DNA of 62,448 bases from Cupriavidus consociatus (GTDB taxonomy: Bacteria; Pseudomonadota; Gammaproteobacteria; Burkholderiales; Burkholderiaceae). The stretch lies in the NCBI RefSeq assembly GCF_017814975.1, contig NZ_JAGIQA010000036.1, forward strand, positions 1-62,448, read 5' to 3'. Within the stretch, counting starts at the first letter, position 1; every line of letters starts with the position of its first letter. Made by a program: the position numbers and the translations under genes. The notes under the pieces are model-generated. The model was not told the origin of the DNA and searched no databases. It saw only the letters and a program-made list of their open reading frames with translations. This document shows, piece by piece, positions 35,556 through 44,175 of this stretch.

Positions 35556-37457
35556 ATGCTCCTGATCGCCTTCTCGACCGGCGCCGCGGGCCAGGCCATG
35601 GCGCCCCTGCACGCCGCACCGCTCGCCCTTGAACGCCTGTACGGCTGGGCCGCGATGCTGCTCTGCGGCCTCAGTGCATGCCTGCTGGCATGGATCGCCG
35701 TACTCCACCGCGAGGTCCGCCGGCGCCGCGCCGCCGAGAGCGCGCTGAACGACCACATCGCGATCCAGTCGGCGCTGCTTGACGGCATCCCGCAACCGGT
35801 CTATTTGCGCGATGCCTCGCTGCGGCTCATCACCTGCAACCGCAGCTACGAGGAACTCGTCGGCGTCACGCGCGATCTGCTGCGCGGGCAGCCGCTCGAT
35901 GCACCAGGCCATGCGCATCCCATCGTCACCGACATGGCCGAGCTGGCGCGCGACTACCGCAAGGTCCTCGACGAGGGCGCGCCGCTGCGAAAGGACCGTT
36001 GCCTGCAGCTCGATGGGCGCAGCCATCATGTGCTCAACTGGATCACCCCGCTGCGCGCCGCCGACGGCAAGGTCAAGGGCCTCGCGGGCGGCTGCGTCGA
36101 CCTGACTGAACGCCATGACATGCTGGCCGAACTGGCGCACGCCAAGGCCGAGGCGGAAGCCGCCAACCGCGCCAAATCCACCTTCCTCGCTTCGGTCAGC
36201 CATGAGATCCGCACGCCGATGAACGCGATCACCGGCATGCTGGAGCTGACACTGGCGCAATGCCAGCTGCCTGACCACGAACGGCTCCAGCTGGTGACCG
36301 CGCACCAGTCGGCGCTTGGCCTGCTGGCACTGATCGACGACATCCTGGACTTGTCAAAGATGGAGGCCGGCAAGTTCAGCGTCCACCCGGCGCCGGCATC
36401 GCTGCCGGCGCTGGTCAAGGACACCCTGCTGATATTTGGTCCCGTGGCCGAGCAGAAAGGATTGACGCTGACCAGCGAAACCGGCCTCGGCGTCGCGCCG
36501 CTGCACCAGGTCGACGGCCTGCGCTTCCGCCAGATCCTGGGCAACCTGGTGTCGAACGCGGTGCGCTTTACCGACCGCGGGACGATTCATATACAGCTCG
36601 AAGCCGCGCCGGCCGAGTACGGCAGGCAAGGCGTGACGCTGACCGTTAGCGATACGGGCATCGGCATACAACCGGCGGCGCAAGCGCGGCTGTTCGAGCC
36701 GTTCGCGCAGGTACACGGCCAGTCGCGCGCGCACGCAGGCGGCACCGGGCTCGGCCTGGCGATCTGCCGGCGCCTGGCGAGCGCGATGGGCGGACAGATT
36801 GCGCTGGCCAGCCAGCCGGGCCAGGGGACGCGCGTGACGGTATTGCTGCCGCTGGCGTTGGCCGACGCCATCGCTGCCGCGCCGGCGCAGCCGGTGCCAA
36901 TGCCGGGCTACGCACGCTGCCATGCCCGCATCCTGGTGATCGACGACCATGCGCCCAATCGCCTGCTGCTGCAGCGCCAGCTGGAGTACCTGGGCCACCA
37001 TGTGGCTACCGCGAAGGACGGCCGTGACGGGCTGGCCAGACTCGATGGCGCCGTGTTCGATATTGTCGTCTGCGACTGCGCGATGCCGGTGATGGATGGC
37101 CTGGCGTTCGCCCGCGCGGTGCGGGCGCGCGATGACGCGGTCCGCAATTTACCGATCATCGGCTGCACCGCCAGTGCCGTGGCGGATGACCATGCCGCGG
37201 CGCTGGCTGCCGGCATGAATGCGGTGATCGTCAAGCCAGTGGGCCTGCAGGCTCTGGACGAGGCGGTGGCACGCGCCTGTAGCGGCGGCCATCCGCCGCC
37301 GCGGCCTCGGCCAGCGGTGACGGTGCATGCGCCACGATCCGATCCGCCCGCCAGGGATGCGCCGGACGCCAGCAAGCCCGGCTCATGTCCCGCCTGGTGT
37401 GCGGTTTGCCGCGCGATGAATGTGGCGTGCGACCGGATCGACGCGGTTTCGGAGTAA
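35556..37457 (+). CDS. Hybrid sensor histidine kinase (BvgS/EvgS-like, no Venus-flytrap domain)
   Basis: A 633-residue hybrid kinase from the ATG at 35556; an in-frame ATG at 35430 is alternative but less protein-like. Two hydrophobic segments (residues 1-14 and ~30-50) bracket a very short periplasmic loop. A PAS domain follows (75-195; GIPQPVYLRDASLRLITCNRSY), then the H-box ASVSHEIRTPMNAI (His216), HATPase (N/G boxes NLVSNAVRF, DTGIGI, GTGLGLAICRRL) and a receiver with phospho-acceptor Asp507 in VVCDCAMPVMDG. It lacks a built-in Hpt (supplied by the gene at 33611) and a periplasmic solute-binding sensor. The C-terminus has a Pro-rich linker and four cysteines (CPAWCAVCRAMNVAC). Confidence 0.88.
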   Translation: MLLIAFSTGAAGQAMAPLHAAPLALERLYGWAAMLLCGLSACLLAWIAVLHREVRRRRAAESALNDHIAIQSALLDGIPQPVYLRDASLRLITCNRSYEELVGVTRDLLRGQPLDAPGHAHPIVTDMAELARDYRKVLDEGAPLRKDRCLQLDGRSHHVLNWITPLRAADGKVKGLAGGCVDLTERHDMLAELAHAKAEAEAANRAKSTFLASVSHEIRTPMNAITGMLELTLAQCQLPDHERLQLVTAHQSALGLLALIDDILDLSKMEAGKFSVHPAPASLPALVKDTLLIFGPVAEQKGLTLTSETGLGVAPLHQVDGLRFRQILGNLVSNAVRFTDRGTIHIQLEAAPAEYGRQGVTLTVSDTGIGIQPAAQARLFEPFAQVHGQSRAHAGGTGLGLAICRRLASAMGGQIALASQPGQGTRVTVLLPLALADAIAAAPAQPVPMPGYARCHARILVIDDHAPNRLLLQRQLEYLGHHVATAKDGRDGLARLDGAVFDIVVCDCAMPVMDGLAFARAVRARDDAVRNLPIIGCTASAVADDHAAALAAGMNAVIVKPVGLQALDEAVARACSGGHPPPRPRPAVTVHAPRSDPPARDAPDASKPGSCPAWCAVCRAMNVACDRIDAVSE

Positions 37458-37489
37458 CGGCCCCCCTCTGAGGAACCCCGCGCGCGCTT

Positions 37490-37963
37490 TCAGGCTTCCA
37501 CCGGCACGGCGCTGGTGCACTTGATCTCGTCCAGGCAGACGCTGGACTTGACCGCACTGACACCCGGGATGCGCATCAGCGTATCGAGCAGGAAGTCAGA
37601 CAACGCCTTCAGGTCCTTGGCGACCACCTTCAGCACGTAGTCGATATCGCCGGTCACGGAAAAGCACTCCTGGATCTGCGCCAGTTCCGCCACCAGCCGT
37701 TTGAAGTTGGAGAGCTCGCGGATATGCCCGCGCTCCATGGTCACGTGGATAAAGGCAACCACACCCAGGCCAAGGGCAGCGGCATCCAGCCGCGCTTCGT
37801 AGCGCTTGACCAGCCCGGCCTCTTCCAGGCGGCGGTGGCGCCGCAGCGTTTGTGCCGGAGACAGCGCAATGGCCTCGGCAAGCTCCAGGTTTGAGGCACG
37901 CGCGCGCTCCTGCAAGACCGCCAGCAGGCGGCGATCGGTACGGTCCAGCTCGATCGTTTGCAC
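37490..37963 (-). CDS. Lrp/AsnC-family regulator
   Basis: A 157-residue Lrp-type regulator. N-terminal HTH (residues 5-55; LDRTDRRLLAVLQERARASN, LSPAQTLRRHRRLEEAGLV) and C-terminal RAM effector domain (SVTGDIDYVLKVVAKDL). Divergent from hppD by about 400 bp, and therefore the likely amino-acid-responsive controller of the tyrosine/phenylalanine genes downstream. Confidence 0.92.
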   Translation of the reverse strand: MQTIELDRTDRRLLAVLQERARASNLELAEAIALSPAQTLRRHRRLEEAGLVKRYEARLDAAALGLGVVAFIHVTMERGHIRELSNFKRLVAELAQIQECFSVTGDIDYVLKVVAKDLKALSDFLLDTLMRIPGVSAVKSSVCLDEIKCTSAVPVEA

Positions 37964-38361
37964 TTTGATTTCCTCACTTCAGAGATTCAAGCAATTTTAT
38001 TTCATAAGCTAGGGTTTCCCTGCGTGGCTAACGAAATCCAATTTTGCTAGGCAGAATATACACTGCATCCCAAGCCAGCGACATAAAGCCAGCGCCATTA
38101 CCGGGTTGGCTGGCAATGACTGGCGGCGGCGCCACCCGATCCCGGCGACGTCGCCACTGCAATAATATTTCCCGATTGACCGGTTCTGAACGCCCCCATG
38201 ACCATGAACCTGCCTTCCTTGCCTGGCATGCCAGGCGCCGCCGCCGATGGCGCGGAGCGCTGAACCGGAATCCCGACATCCGACGCGCGCCGGCCCTGCC
38301 CACGGCACTCTGCCCGCGTCTCACCGATCCAATCACTCAACTTCCCCTTAGCGAGAAAGCC
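37964..38361. promoter_or_regulatory. Divergent Lrp / hppD control region
   Basis: This 398-bp gap has an AT-rich centre (about 37975-38075) that should carry both promoters and Lrp sites. No single strong -35/-10 pair or palindrome stands out to me. No gene is seen. Confidence 0.45.
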
Positions 38362-39441
38362 ATGGCCGACCTGTTTGACAACCCGATGCAACTGATGGGC
38401 TTCGAATTCGTGGAATTCGCCTCGCCCACCCCGAATGTGCTCGAGCCGCTGTTCGAGCAGATGGGCTTCACGCTGGTGGCGAAGCACCGCTCCAAGGACG
38501 TGGTGCTCTACCGCCAGGGCGAGGTGAACTTCATCGTCAACCGCGAGCCACAGAGCCACGCTGCCTACTTTGCCGCCGAGCACGGCCCCAGCGCCTGCGG
38601 CATGGCCTTCCGCGTCAAGGATTCGCACAAGGCCTATGCCCGCGCGCTGGAACTGGGTGCGCAACCGGTGGAAATCTCGACCGGCCCGATGGAACTGCGC
38701 CTGCCCGCGATCAAGGGCATCGGCGGCGCGCCGCTGTACCTGATCGACCGCTTCGAGGAAGGCAAGTCGATCTATGACATCGACTTCGAGTTCATCGAGG
38801 GCGTCGACCGCCACCCGGTCGGCCACGGCCTCAAGCTGATCGACCACCTGACGCACAATGTCTACCGTGGCCGCATGGCTTATTGGGCGAATTTCTACGA
38901 AAAACTGTTCAATTTCCGCGAAATCCGCTATTTCGACATCCAGGGCGAATACACCGGCCTGACCTCCAAGGCCATGACCGCCCCGGATGGTAAAATCCGC
39001 ATCCCGCTGAACGAGGAATCGTCCAAGGGCGCCGGACAGATCGAAGAGTTCCTGATGGCCTTCAATGGCGAAGGCATCCAGCACATCGCCTTCCTGACCG
39101 ACAACCTGATCGAGGTCATCGACAACCTGCAACTCGCAGGCGTGCCGCTGATGACCGCGCCGAACGACTACTACTACGAAGCGCTGGACACGCGCCTGCC
39201 CGGCCATGGCCAGCCCGTCGAGCAACTGAAGTCGCGCGGCATCCTGCTGGACGGCACCACGGAAGGCGGCAAGCCCCGCCTGCTGCTGCAGATCTTCTCC
39301 AAGACCGCCCTGGGTCCGGTGTTCTTCGAGTTCATCCAGCGTCGCGGCGACGAAGGCTTCGGCGAAGGTAACTTCAAGGCGCTGTTCGAGTCGCTGGAAC
39401 GCGACCAGATCGAGCGCGGCACGCTCAAGGTCGAAGCCTGA
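38362..39441 (+). CDS. hppD: 4-Hydroxyphenylpyruvate dioxygenase
   Basis: Converts 4-hydroxyphenylpyruvate to homogentisate in tyrosine/phenylalanine breakdown; 359 residues. Iron ligands are in the vicinal-oxygen-chelate repeats: LIDHLTHNV (first His), GIQHIAFLT (second His) and VFFEFIQRRGDEGFGEGN (Glu), the last also a diagnostic C-terminal signature. The start at 38362 is shown by MADLFDNPMQLMGFEF, typical of the family, with GAGAAAG upstream. It is followed by an aromatic permease and aminotransferase, but homogentisate dioxygenase is not in the window. Confidence 0.97.
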   Translation: MADLFDNPMQLMGFEFVEFASPTPNVLEPLFEQMGFTLVAKHRSKDVVLYRQGEVNFIVNREPQSHAAYFAAEHGPSACGMAFRVKDSHKAYARALELGAQPVEISTGPMELRLPAIKGIGGAPLYLIDRFEEGKSIYDIDFEFIEGVDRHPVGHGLKLIDHLTHNVYRGRMAYWANFYEKLFNFREIRYFDIQGEYTGLTSKAMTAPDGKIRIPLNEESSKGAGQIEEFLMAFNGEGIQHIAFLTDNLIEVIDNLQLAGVPLMTAPNDYYYEALDTRLPGHGQPVEQLKSRGILLDGTTEGGKPRLLLQIFSKTALGPVFFEFIQRRGDEGFGEGNFKALFESLERDQIERGTLKVEA

Positions 39442-39624
39442 CCGGCATCGGCCTTCACTGACCGGCCGCCTGTGACAGGCACCAGCCGGTTCCGGTAAGC
39501 GAACCACTCACGCGGCAGTCACCCTGCCGCGCGGGTGGTGGCGTCCCCCGGCCCAAGCGTCCGACTCCAAACAGCCAGAGGCGCGGGCCCACATTCCATG
39601 AGAATGGGTAGAGGAAACAACTGA

Positions 39625-41019
39625 ATGCATGCAAGCAGCAATGACGGCACGCTCAAGCGTGGCCTGAAGAACCGGCATATCCAGCTGATCGCGCTGGGCG
39701 GCGCCATCGGCACCGGCCTTTTCCTGGGCATCGCCCAGACCATCAAGATGGCGGGACCGTCGGTCCTGCTTGGCTACGCGATCGCCGGCATCGTGGCGTT
39801 CTTCATCATGCGCCAGCTCGGCGAGATGGTGGTGGACGAGCCCGTCGCCGGCTCCTTCAGCTACTTCGCCGACAAGTACTGCGGCCACTTCGCCGGCTTC
39901 ATCTCCGGCTGGAACTACTGGGTGCTGTATATCCTGGTGAGCATGGCCGAACTGTCGGCCGTCGGCATCTACGTGCAGTACTGGTGGCCGGAAATCCCGA
40001 CCTGGGTCTCGGCGCTGGTGTTCTTCCTGGTGATCAATGCGATCAACCTGTCGAGCGTGAAATCCTTCGGCGAGATGGAATTCTGGTTCTCGATCATCAA
40101 GGTCGCCGCCATCATCGGCATGATCGGCTTCGGCGGCTACCTGCTGATGTCCGGCAATGCCGGCCCGCAGGCCAGCGTTGCCAACCTGTGGCAGCACGGC
40201 GGCTTCTTCCCCAACGGCATGGGCGGCCTGGTGATGGCCATGGCGGTGATCATGTTCTCGTTCGGCGGGCTGGAACTGGTGGGCATTACCGCGGCGGAAG
40301 CAGATTCGCCCGAGAAGACCATTCCCAAGGCCACCAACCAGGTGATCTATCGCATCCTGATCTTCTATGTGGGCGCGCTGGCAGTGCTGCTGTCGCTGTA
40401 CCCGTGGGAGAACGTGGTCACCGGCGGCAGCCCGTTCGTGCTGATCTTCCATGCGCTGAACAGCAACTGGGTCGCCAACGTGCTGAACGTGGTGGTGCTG
40501 ACCGCGGCGCTGTCGGTCTACAACAGCGGCGTGTACTGCAACAGCCGCATGCTGTACGGCCTGGCCCAGCAAGGCAATGCGCCCAAGGCGCTGCTGAAGG
40601 TCAACAGGCGCGGCATCCCGCTGACGGCGCTGGGCTTCTCGGCGCTGGCCACCGCGGCCTGCGTGGTGATCAACTACTTCATGCCGGGCAAGGCCTTCGA
40701 GCTGCTGATGGGCCTGGTGGTGTCGGCCCTGATCATCAACTGGGCCATGATCAGCCTGATCCACCTGAAGTTCCGCGCTGACAAGCGCCGTGCCGGCCAG
40801 TCCACGAAGTTCCAGAGCTGGGGTTACCCGCTCACCAACTACCTGTGCCTGGTGTTCCTCGCCGGCATCCTGGTGGTGATGTACCTGACCGAAGGCCTGC
40901 GCCTCTCGGTCTACTTGATCCCGGTGTGGCTGGTGGTCCTCGGCGTCAGCTACCTGCTGCGCCAGAAGAATGCGGCCGCCACGGTGCAGGACGGCGTCAC
41001 CGCCCAGCAACTGCGCTGA
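39625..41019 (+). CDS. aroP: Aromatic amino-acid permease (AroP/PheP-like)
   Basis: A 464-residue APC-superfamily transporter with 12 TM segments. The family signature is GLKNRHIQLIALGGAIGTGLFLG at the N-terminus, with PVAGSFSYFADKYCGHFAGF-like TM3 loop and ITAAEADSPEKTIPKA after TM6. AroP/PheP-type identity is inferred from this and from its location between hppD and tyrB: uptake of tyrosine, phenylalanine or tryptophan. Confidence 0.93.
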   Translation: MHASSNDGTLKRGLKNRHIQLIALGGAIGTGLFLGIAQTIKMAGPSVLLGYAIAGIVAFFIMRQLGEMVVDEPVAGSFSYFADKYCGHFAGFISGWNYWVLYILVSMAELSAVGIYVQYWWPEIPTWVSALVFFLVINAINLSSVKSFGEMEFWFSIIKVAAIIGMIGFGGYLLMSGNAGPQASVANLWQHGGFFPNGMGGLVMAMAVIMFSFGGLELVGITAAEADSPEKTIPKATNQVIYRILIFYVGALAVLLSLYPWENVVTGGSPFVLIFHALNSNWVANVLNVVVLTAALSVYNSGVYCNSRMLYGLAQQGNAPKALLKVNRRGIPLTALGFSALATAACVVINYFMPGKAFELLMGLVVSALIINWAMISLIHLKFRADKRRAGQSTKFQSWGYPLTNYLCLVFLAGILVVMYLTEGLRLSVYLIPVWLVVLGVSYLLRQKNAAATVQDGVTAQQLR

Positions 41020-41137
41020 CCGGCCAGTGCGGCGCCTGCAGGCTGCGGGCGCCGCCGGTTAGAATCCTTGCTGCGCGGTGCCCGGCGCCTGCCTGTGCCA
41101 CGCAGCAGCCCCCTCCGACCTGATTCCATCGCATCCC

Positions 41138-42334
41138 ATGTTTGCACACATCGAAGCCTTTCCCGGCGACCCGATCCTCTCGCTCAACGAGGACTTCCAG
41201 AAAGATCCCCGCACCGACAAGGTCAACCTGAGCATCGGCATCTATTTTGACGATGACGGCCGCCTGCCGGTGATGCAGGCCGTCGCCAAGGCCGAGGCCG
41301 CGCTGCTGGCAGACATGGGCCCGCGTCCCTACCTGCCGATGTCTGGCCTGGTGGGCTACCGCAGCGCGGTGCAGGCGCTGGTATTCGGCGAAGACTCGCC
41401 GGCGCGCGCCGCCGGCCGCATCGCCACGCTGCAGACGCTGGGCGGCTCCGGCGCGCTGCGCGTGGGCGCGGATTTCCTCAAGCGCTACTACCCGCAATCG
41501 CAGGTGTGGATCAGCGACCCGAGCTGGGAAAACCACCGCGTGGTGTTCGAGCGCGCGGGCTTCACGGTCAACACGTATCCGTACTACGACGATGCCACCG
41601 GCGGCCTCAAGTTTGACGCGATGATGGACGCGCTGCGCGCCATCCCCGCGCAAAGCATCGTGCTGCTGCACGCCTGCTGCCACAACCCGACCGGCGTGGA
41701 CCTGAACCAGGACCAGTGGCGCCAGCTGATCGCGCTGATCAAGGCCAACCAGCTGCTGCCCTTCGTCGACATGGCCTACCAGGGCTTCGGCGCTGGCCTG
41801 GAGGACGACGCCTTCGCCATCCGCGAACTGGTGGCGCAGGACGTGCCCTGCCTGGTGGCCAATTCGTTCTCGAAGAACTTCTCGCTCTACGGCGAGCGCT
41901 GCGGCGGCCTGAGCGTGTTTTGCAGCAGCGCAGGCGAAGCCGCCAACGTGCTCGGCCAGCTGACCGGCGCGGTGCGCGCCAACTACAGCAACCCGCCGAC
42001 CCACGGCGCGCGCGTGGTGGCCAAGGTGCTGACCACGCCCGAGCTGCGCCAGCTGTGGGAAGAGGAACTGGCCCAGATGTGCGGCCGCATCGCGCGCATG
42101 CGTGAAGCCATCCACCACAACCTGCGCGACCATGTCAGCAGCGAAGCGCTGTCGCGGTACCTGACGCAGCGCGGCATGTTCACCTACACCGGCCTCACCG
42201 CCGACCAGGCCGAGCGCCTGCGCGAGCAGCACGGTGTCTACCTGCTGCGCTCGGGCCGCATGTGCGTGGCCGGCCTGAACGAGCGCAACGTGGGAATCGT
42301 GGCGAAGGCCATCGGCAGCGTGCTGAAGGGCTAA
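41138..42334 (+). CDS. tyrB: Aromatic amino-acid aminotransferase
   Basis: Fold-I PLP aminotransferase, 398 residues, TyrB/AspC type; converts tyrosine or phenylalanine to the 2-oxo acid used by the adjacent HppD. Motifs: FPGDPILSLNEDFQKD at the N-terminus, HACCHNPTGVDL (PLP contact Asn), FVDMAYQGFG, the PLP lysine in ANSFSKNFSLYGER, and substrate Arg in SGRMCVAGLN. The ATG at 41138 yields the expected MFAHIEAFPGDPI start. Third gene of hppD-aroP-tyrB; followed by a strong terminator. Confidence 0.95.
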   Translation: MFAHIEAFPGDPILSLNEDFQKDPRTDKVNLSIGIYFDDDGRLPVMQAVAKAEAALLADMGPRPYLPMSGLVGYRSAVQALVFGEDSPARAAGRIATLQTLGGSGALRVGADFLKRYYPQSQVWISDPSWENHRVVFERAGFTVNTYPYYDDATGGLKFDAMMDALRAIPAQSIVLLHACCHNPTGVDLNQDQWRQLIALIKANQLLPFVDMAYQGFGAGLEDDAFAIRELVAQDVPCLVANSFSKNFSLYGERCGGLSVFCSSAGEAANVLGQLTGAVRANYSNPPTHGARVVAKVLTTPELRQLWEEELAQMCGRIARMREAIHHNLRDHVSSEALSRYLTQRGMFTYTGLTADQAERLREQHGVYLLRSGRMCVAGLNERNVGIVAKAIGSVLKG

Positions 42335-42363
42335 GGCTTTCCGGCCTCGCTGACAATGCCAGG

Positions 42364-42395
42364 AGCGGCGCCTTCGTGCGCCGCTTTTCTTTTTG
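42364..42395 (+). terminator. Rho-independent terminator after tyrB
   Basis: AGCGGCGC and GCGCCGCT form perfect 8-bp arms (42364-42371/42378-42385) around CTTCGT, followed by TTTTCTTTTT. Location 30 nt past the tyrB stop gives a clear intrinsic terminator. Confidence 0.93.
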
Positions 42396-42589
42396 CTGGC
42401 CTAACGGCGCAAGCGTAATTTCTACAAGCCCACTTGGAGTTATGACGCACGCGGCGGCACCGCTTCCCCGCCACTGCCGTGTACCGGCCTGCCCCGCCGC
42501 CCGGGCACCGAATTTGCTGTCTTTCTTGCTGCACTATCAGGCGCGACGCCATCCCCGCGGTGCCGCCCAGTCCACAAGAGGCCAGCACA

Positions 42590-43162
42590 ATGTCCGAACA
42601 CAAGGAGCCCGCCCGGCGCGATATCACCGCGCCCACAGGCAGCGCCGCGCGACCCGTTACCCTCAGGATCAACGGCCAGTCCCACACCCTGCAACTCGAG
42701 CCTCGCACCACATTGCTCGACGCGCTGCGCGAAGTGATGCATCTGAGCGGCACCAAGAAGGGCTGCGACCGCGGCCAGTGCGGCGCCTGCACTGTCCTCA
42801 GCGACGGGCGGCGCATCCAGTCCTGCCTGACGCTGGCCGTGATGCAGGAGGGGCGTGAGCTCACCACCATCGAAGGCCTGTCCGACGGCGATACGCTGCA
42901 CCCGGTGCAGGCAGCCTTTGTCGCGCATGACGCACTGCAGTGCGGCTTCTGCACGCCGGGGCAGATCTGCTCCGCCGTCGGCATGCTGGCCGAGGCGCGC
43001 GCCGGCGAGGCCAGCGCGGTGCAGCCGCTGGCGGCGCCCACGCTGCCGCTTGGCGACGAAGAGATCCGCGAGCGCATGAGCGGCAACCTGTGCCGCTGCG
43101 GCGCCTATCCCAAGATCGTCGCCGCGGTCCGCGAGGTCGGCGGCAGGCAAGGCACGCGCTAG
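42590..43162 (+). CDS. Aldehyde oxidoreductase, 2Fe-2S subunit (PaoA/YagT-like)
   Basis: A 190-residue electron-transfer subunit of an xanthine-oxidase-family enzyme. First plant-type 2Fe-2S site: GCDRGQCGACTV...C (residues ~60-80); second: CGFCTPGQICS and SGNLCRCGAYPKI. E. coli PaoA carries a Tat signal; here the N-terminus (MSEHKEPARRDITAPTG) has no hydrophobic core, so a cytoplasmic complex is expected. Followed after 8 nt by the FAD subunit. Confidence 0.92.
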   Translation: MSEHKEPARRDITAPTGSAARPVTLRINGQSHTLQLEPRTTLLDALREVMHLSGTKKGCDRGQCGACTVLSDGRRIQSCLTLAVMQEGRELTTIEGLSDGDTLHPVQAAFVAHDALQCGFCTPGQICSAVGMLAEARAGEASAVQPLAAPTLPLGDEEIRERMSGNLCRCGAYPKIVAAVREVGGRQGTR

Positions 43163-43170
43163 GCGGCGGC

Positions 43171-44163
43171 ATGCAGCCCTTTTCCTACGCGCGGCCCGAT
43201 ACCATCGATGAAGCGCTGCAACTGGGCAGCCAGCCGGGCGCGCGCTATATCGGCGGCGGCACCAACCTGATCGACCTCCTCAAGGCGGGCGTCGAAGCGC
43301 CGCGGCAACTGGTCGACGTGAGCCGCCTGCCGCTGGCGCAGGTCGAGGCGCTACCAGACGGCGGCCTGCGCATCGGCGCGATGCTCACCAACACCGCTGC
43401 GGCCAACATGCGGCCGGTGCGCGAACGTTATCCGCTGCTGGCACAGGCGCTGCTGTCCGGCGCCTCCGGCCAGTTGCGCAATATGGCAACCGTCGGCGGC
43501 AACCTGCTGCAACGCACGCGCTGCCACTACTTCTACGACACGGGCTTTCCGGCCTGCAACAAGCGCAAGCCCGGCTCGGGCTGCGGTGCGCTCGGCGGCA
43601 TCAACCGCATGCACGCGATTCTTGGCGCGAGCGAGCATTGCATCGCCGTGCATCCGTCAGACATGTGCGTGGCGCTGGCCGCGCTCGAAGCCGTCATCGT
43701 CGTGCGTGCGCCCGGCGGCGAGCGCCGCATCCTGATCGCGGACTTCCATCGCCTGCCGGAAGACCAGCCCGAGATCGACACGACGCTGGCGCCGGGCGAA
43801 CTGGTCGTGGCGCTGGAGCTGCCGCCCTCGCCCTACGCCGCCCATGCGCACTACCTGAAGGTGCGCGACCGCTCCAGCTTCGCCTTCGCGCTGGTCTCGG
43901 TGGCCGCCGCGCTCGAGCTTTCCGGCCAGACCGTGCGCAGCGCGCGGCTTGCGCTGGGCGGCGTGGCCCACAAGCCCTGGCGCGTCCCCGCCGCCGAGCA
44001 GGCGCTGACCGGCCGGCCGCTGAGCGCGCACAGCGCGGCAGATGCCGCCCGCCTGCTGCTCGATGGCGCCCGGCCTTATGAGCACAACGCCTTCAAGGTC
44101 GGGCTGGCGCAACGCGCCGTGGTGCGCGCGCTGCAGGTGGCTGCCCGCCCGCAAGGCACTTGA
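43171..44163 (+). CDS. Aldehyde oxidoreductase, FAD/4Fe-4S subunit (PaoB/YagS-like)
   Basis: A 330-residue FAD-binding subunit. FAD motif GARYIGGGTNLIDLLKAG (residues ~25-42) and NMATVGGNLLQRTRC. The insertion RTRCHYFYDTGFPACNKRK...GCGALGG with three cysteines matches the extra 4Fe-4S cluster of PaoB-type subunits. It overlaps the same operon between the 2Fe-2S and molybdenum subunits; 12-nt gap to the latter. Confidence 0.93.
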   Translation: MQPFSYARPDTIDEALQLGSQPGARYIGGGTNLIDLLKAGVEAPRQLVDVSRLPLAQVEALPDGGLRIGAMLTNTAAANMRPVRERYPLLAQALLSGASGQLRNMATVGGNLLQRTRCHYFYDTGFPACNKRKPGSGCGALGGINRMHAILGASEHCIAVHPSDMCVALAALEAVIVVRAPGGERRILIADFHRLPEDQPEIDTTLAPGELVVALELPPSPYAAHAHYLKVRDRSSFAFALVSVAAALELSGQTVRSARLALGGVAHKPWRVPAAEQALTGRPLSAHSAADAARLLLDGARPYEHNAFKVGLAQRAVVRALQVAARPQGT

Positions 44164-44175
44164 AGGAGCATTGCA

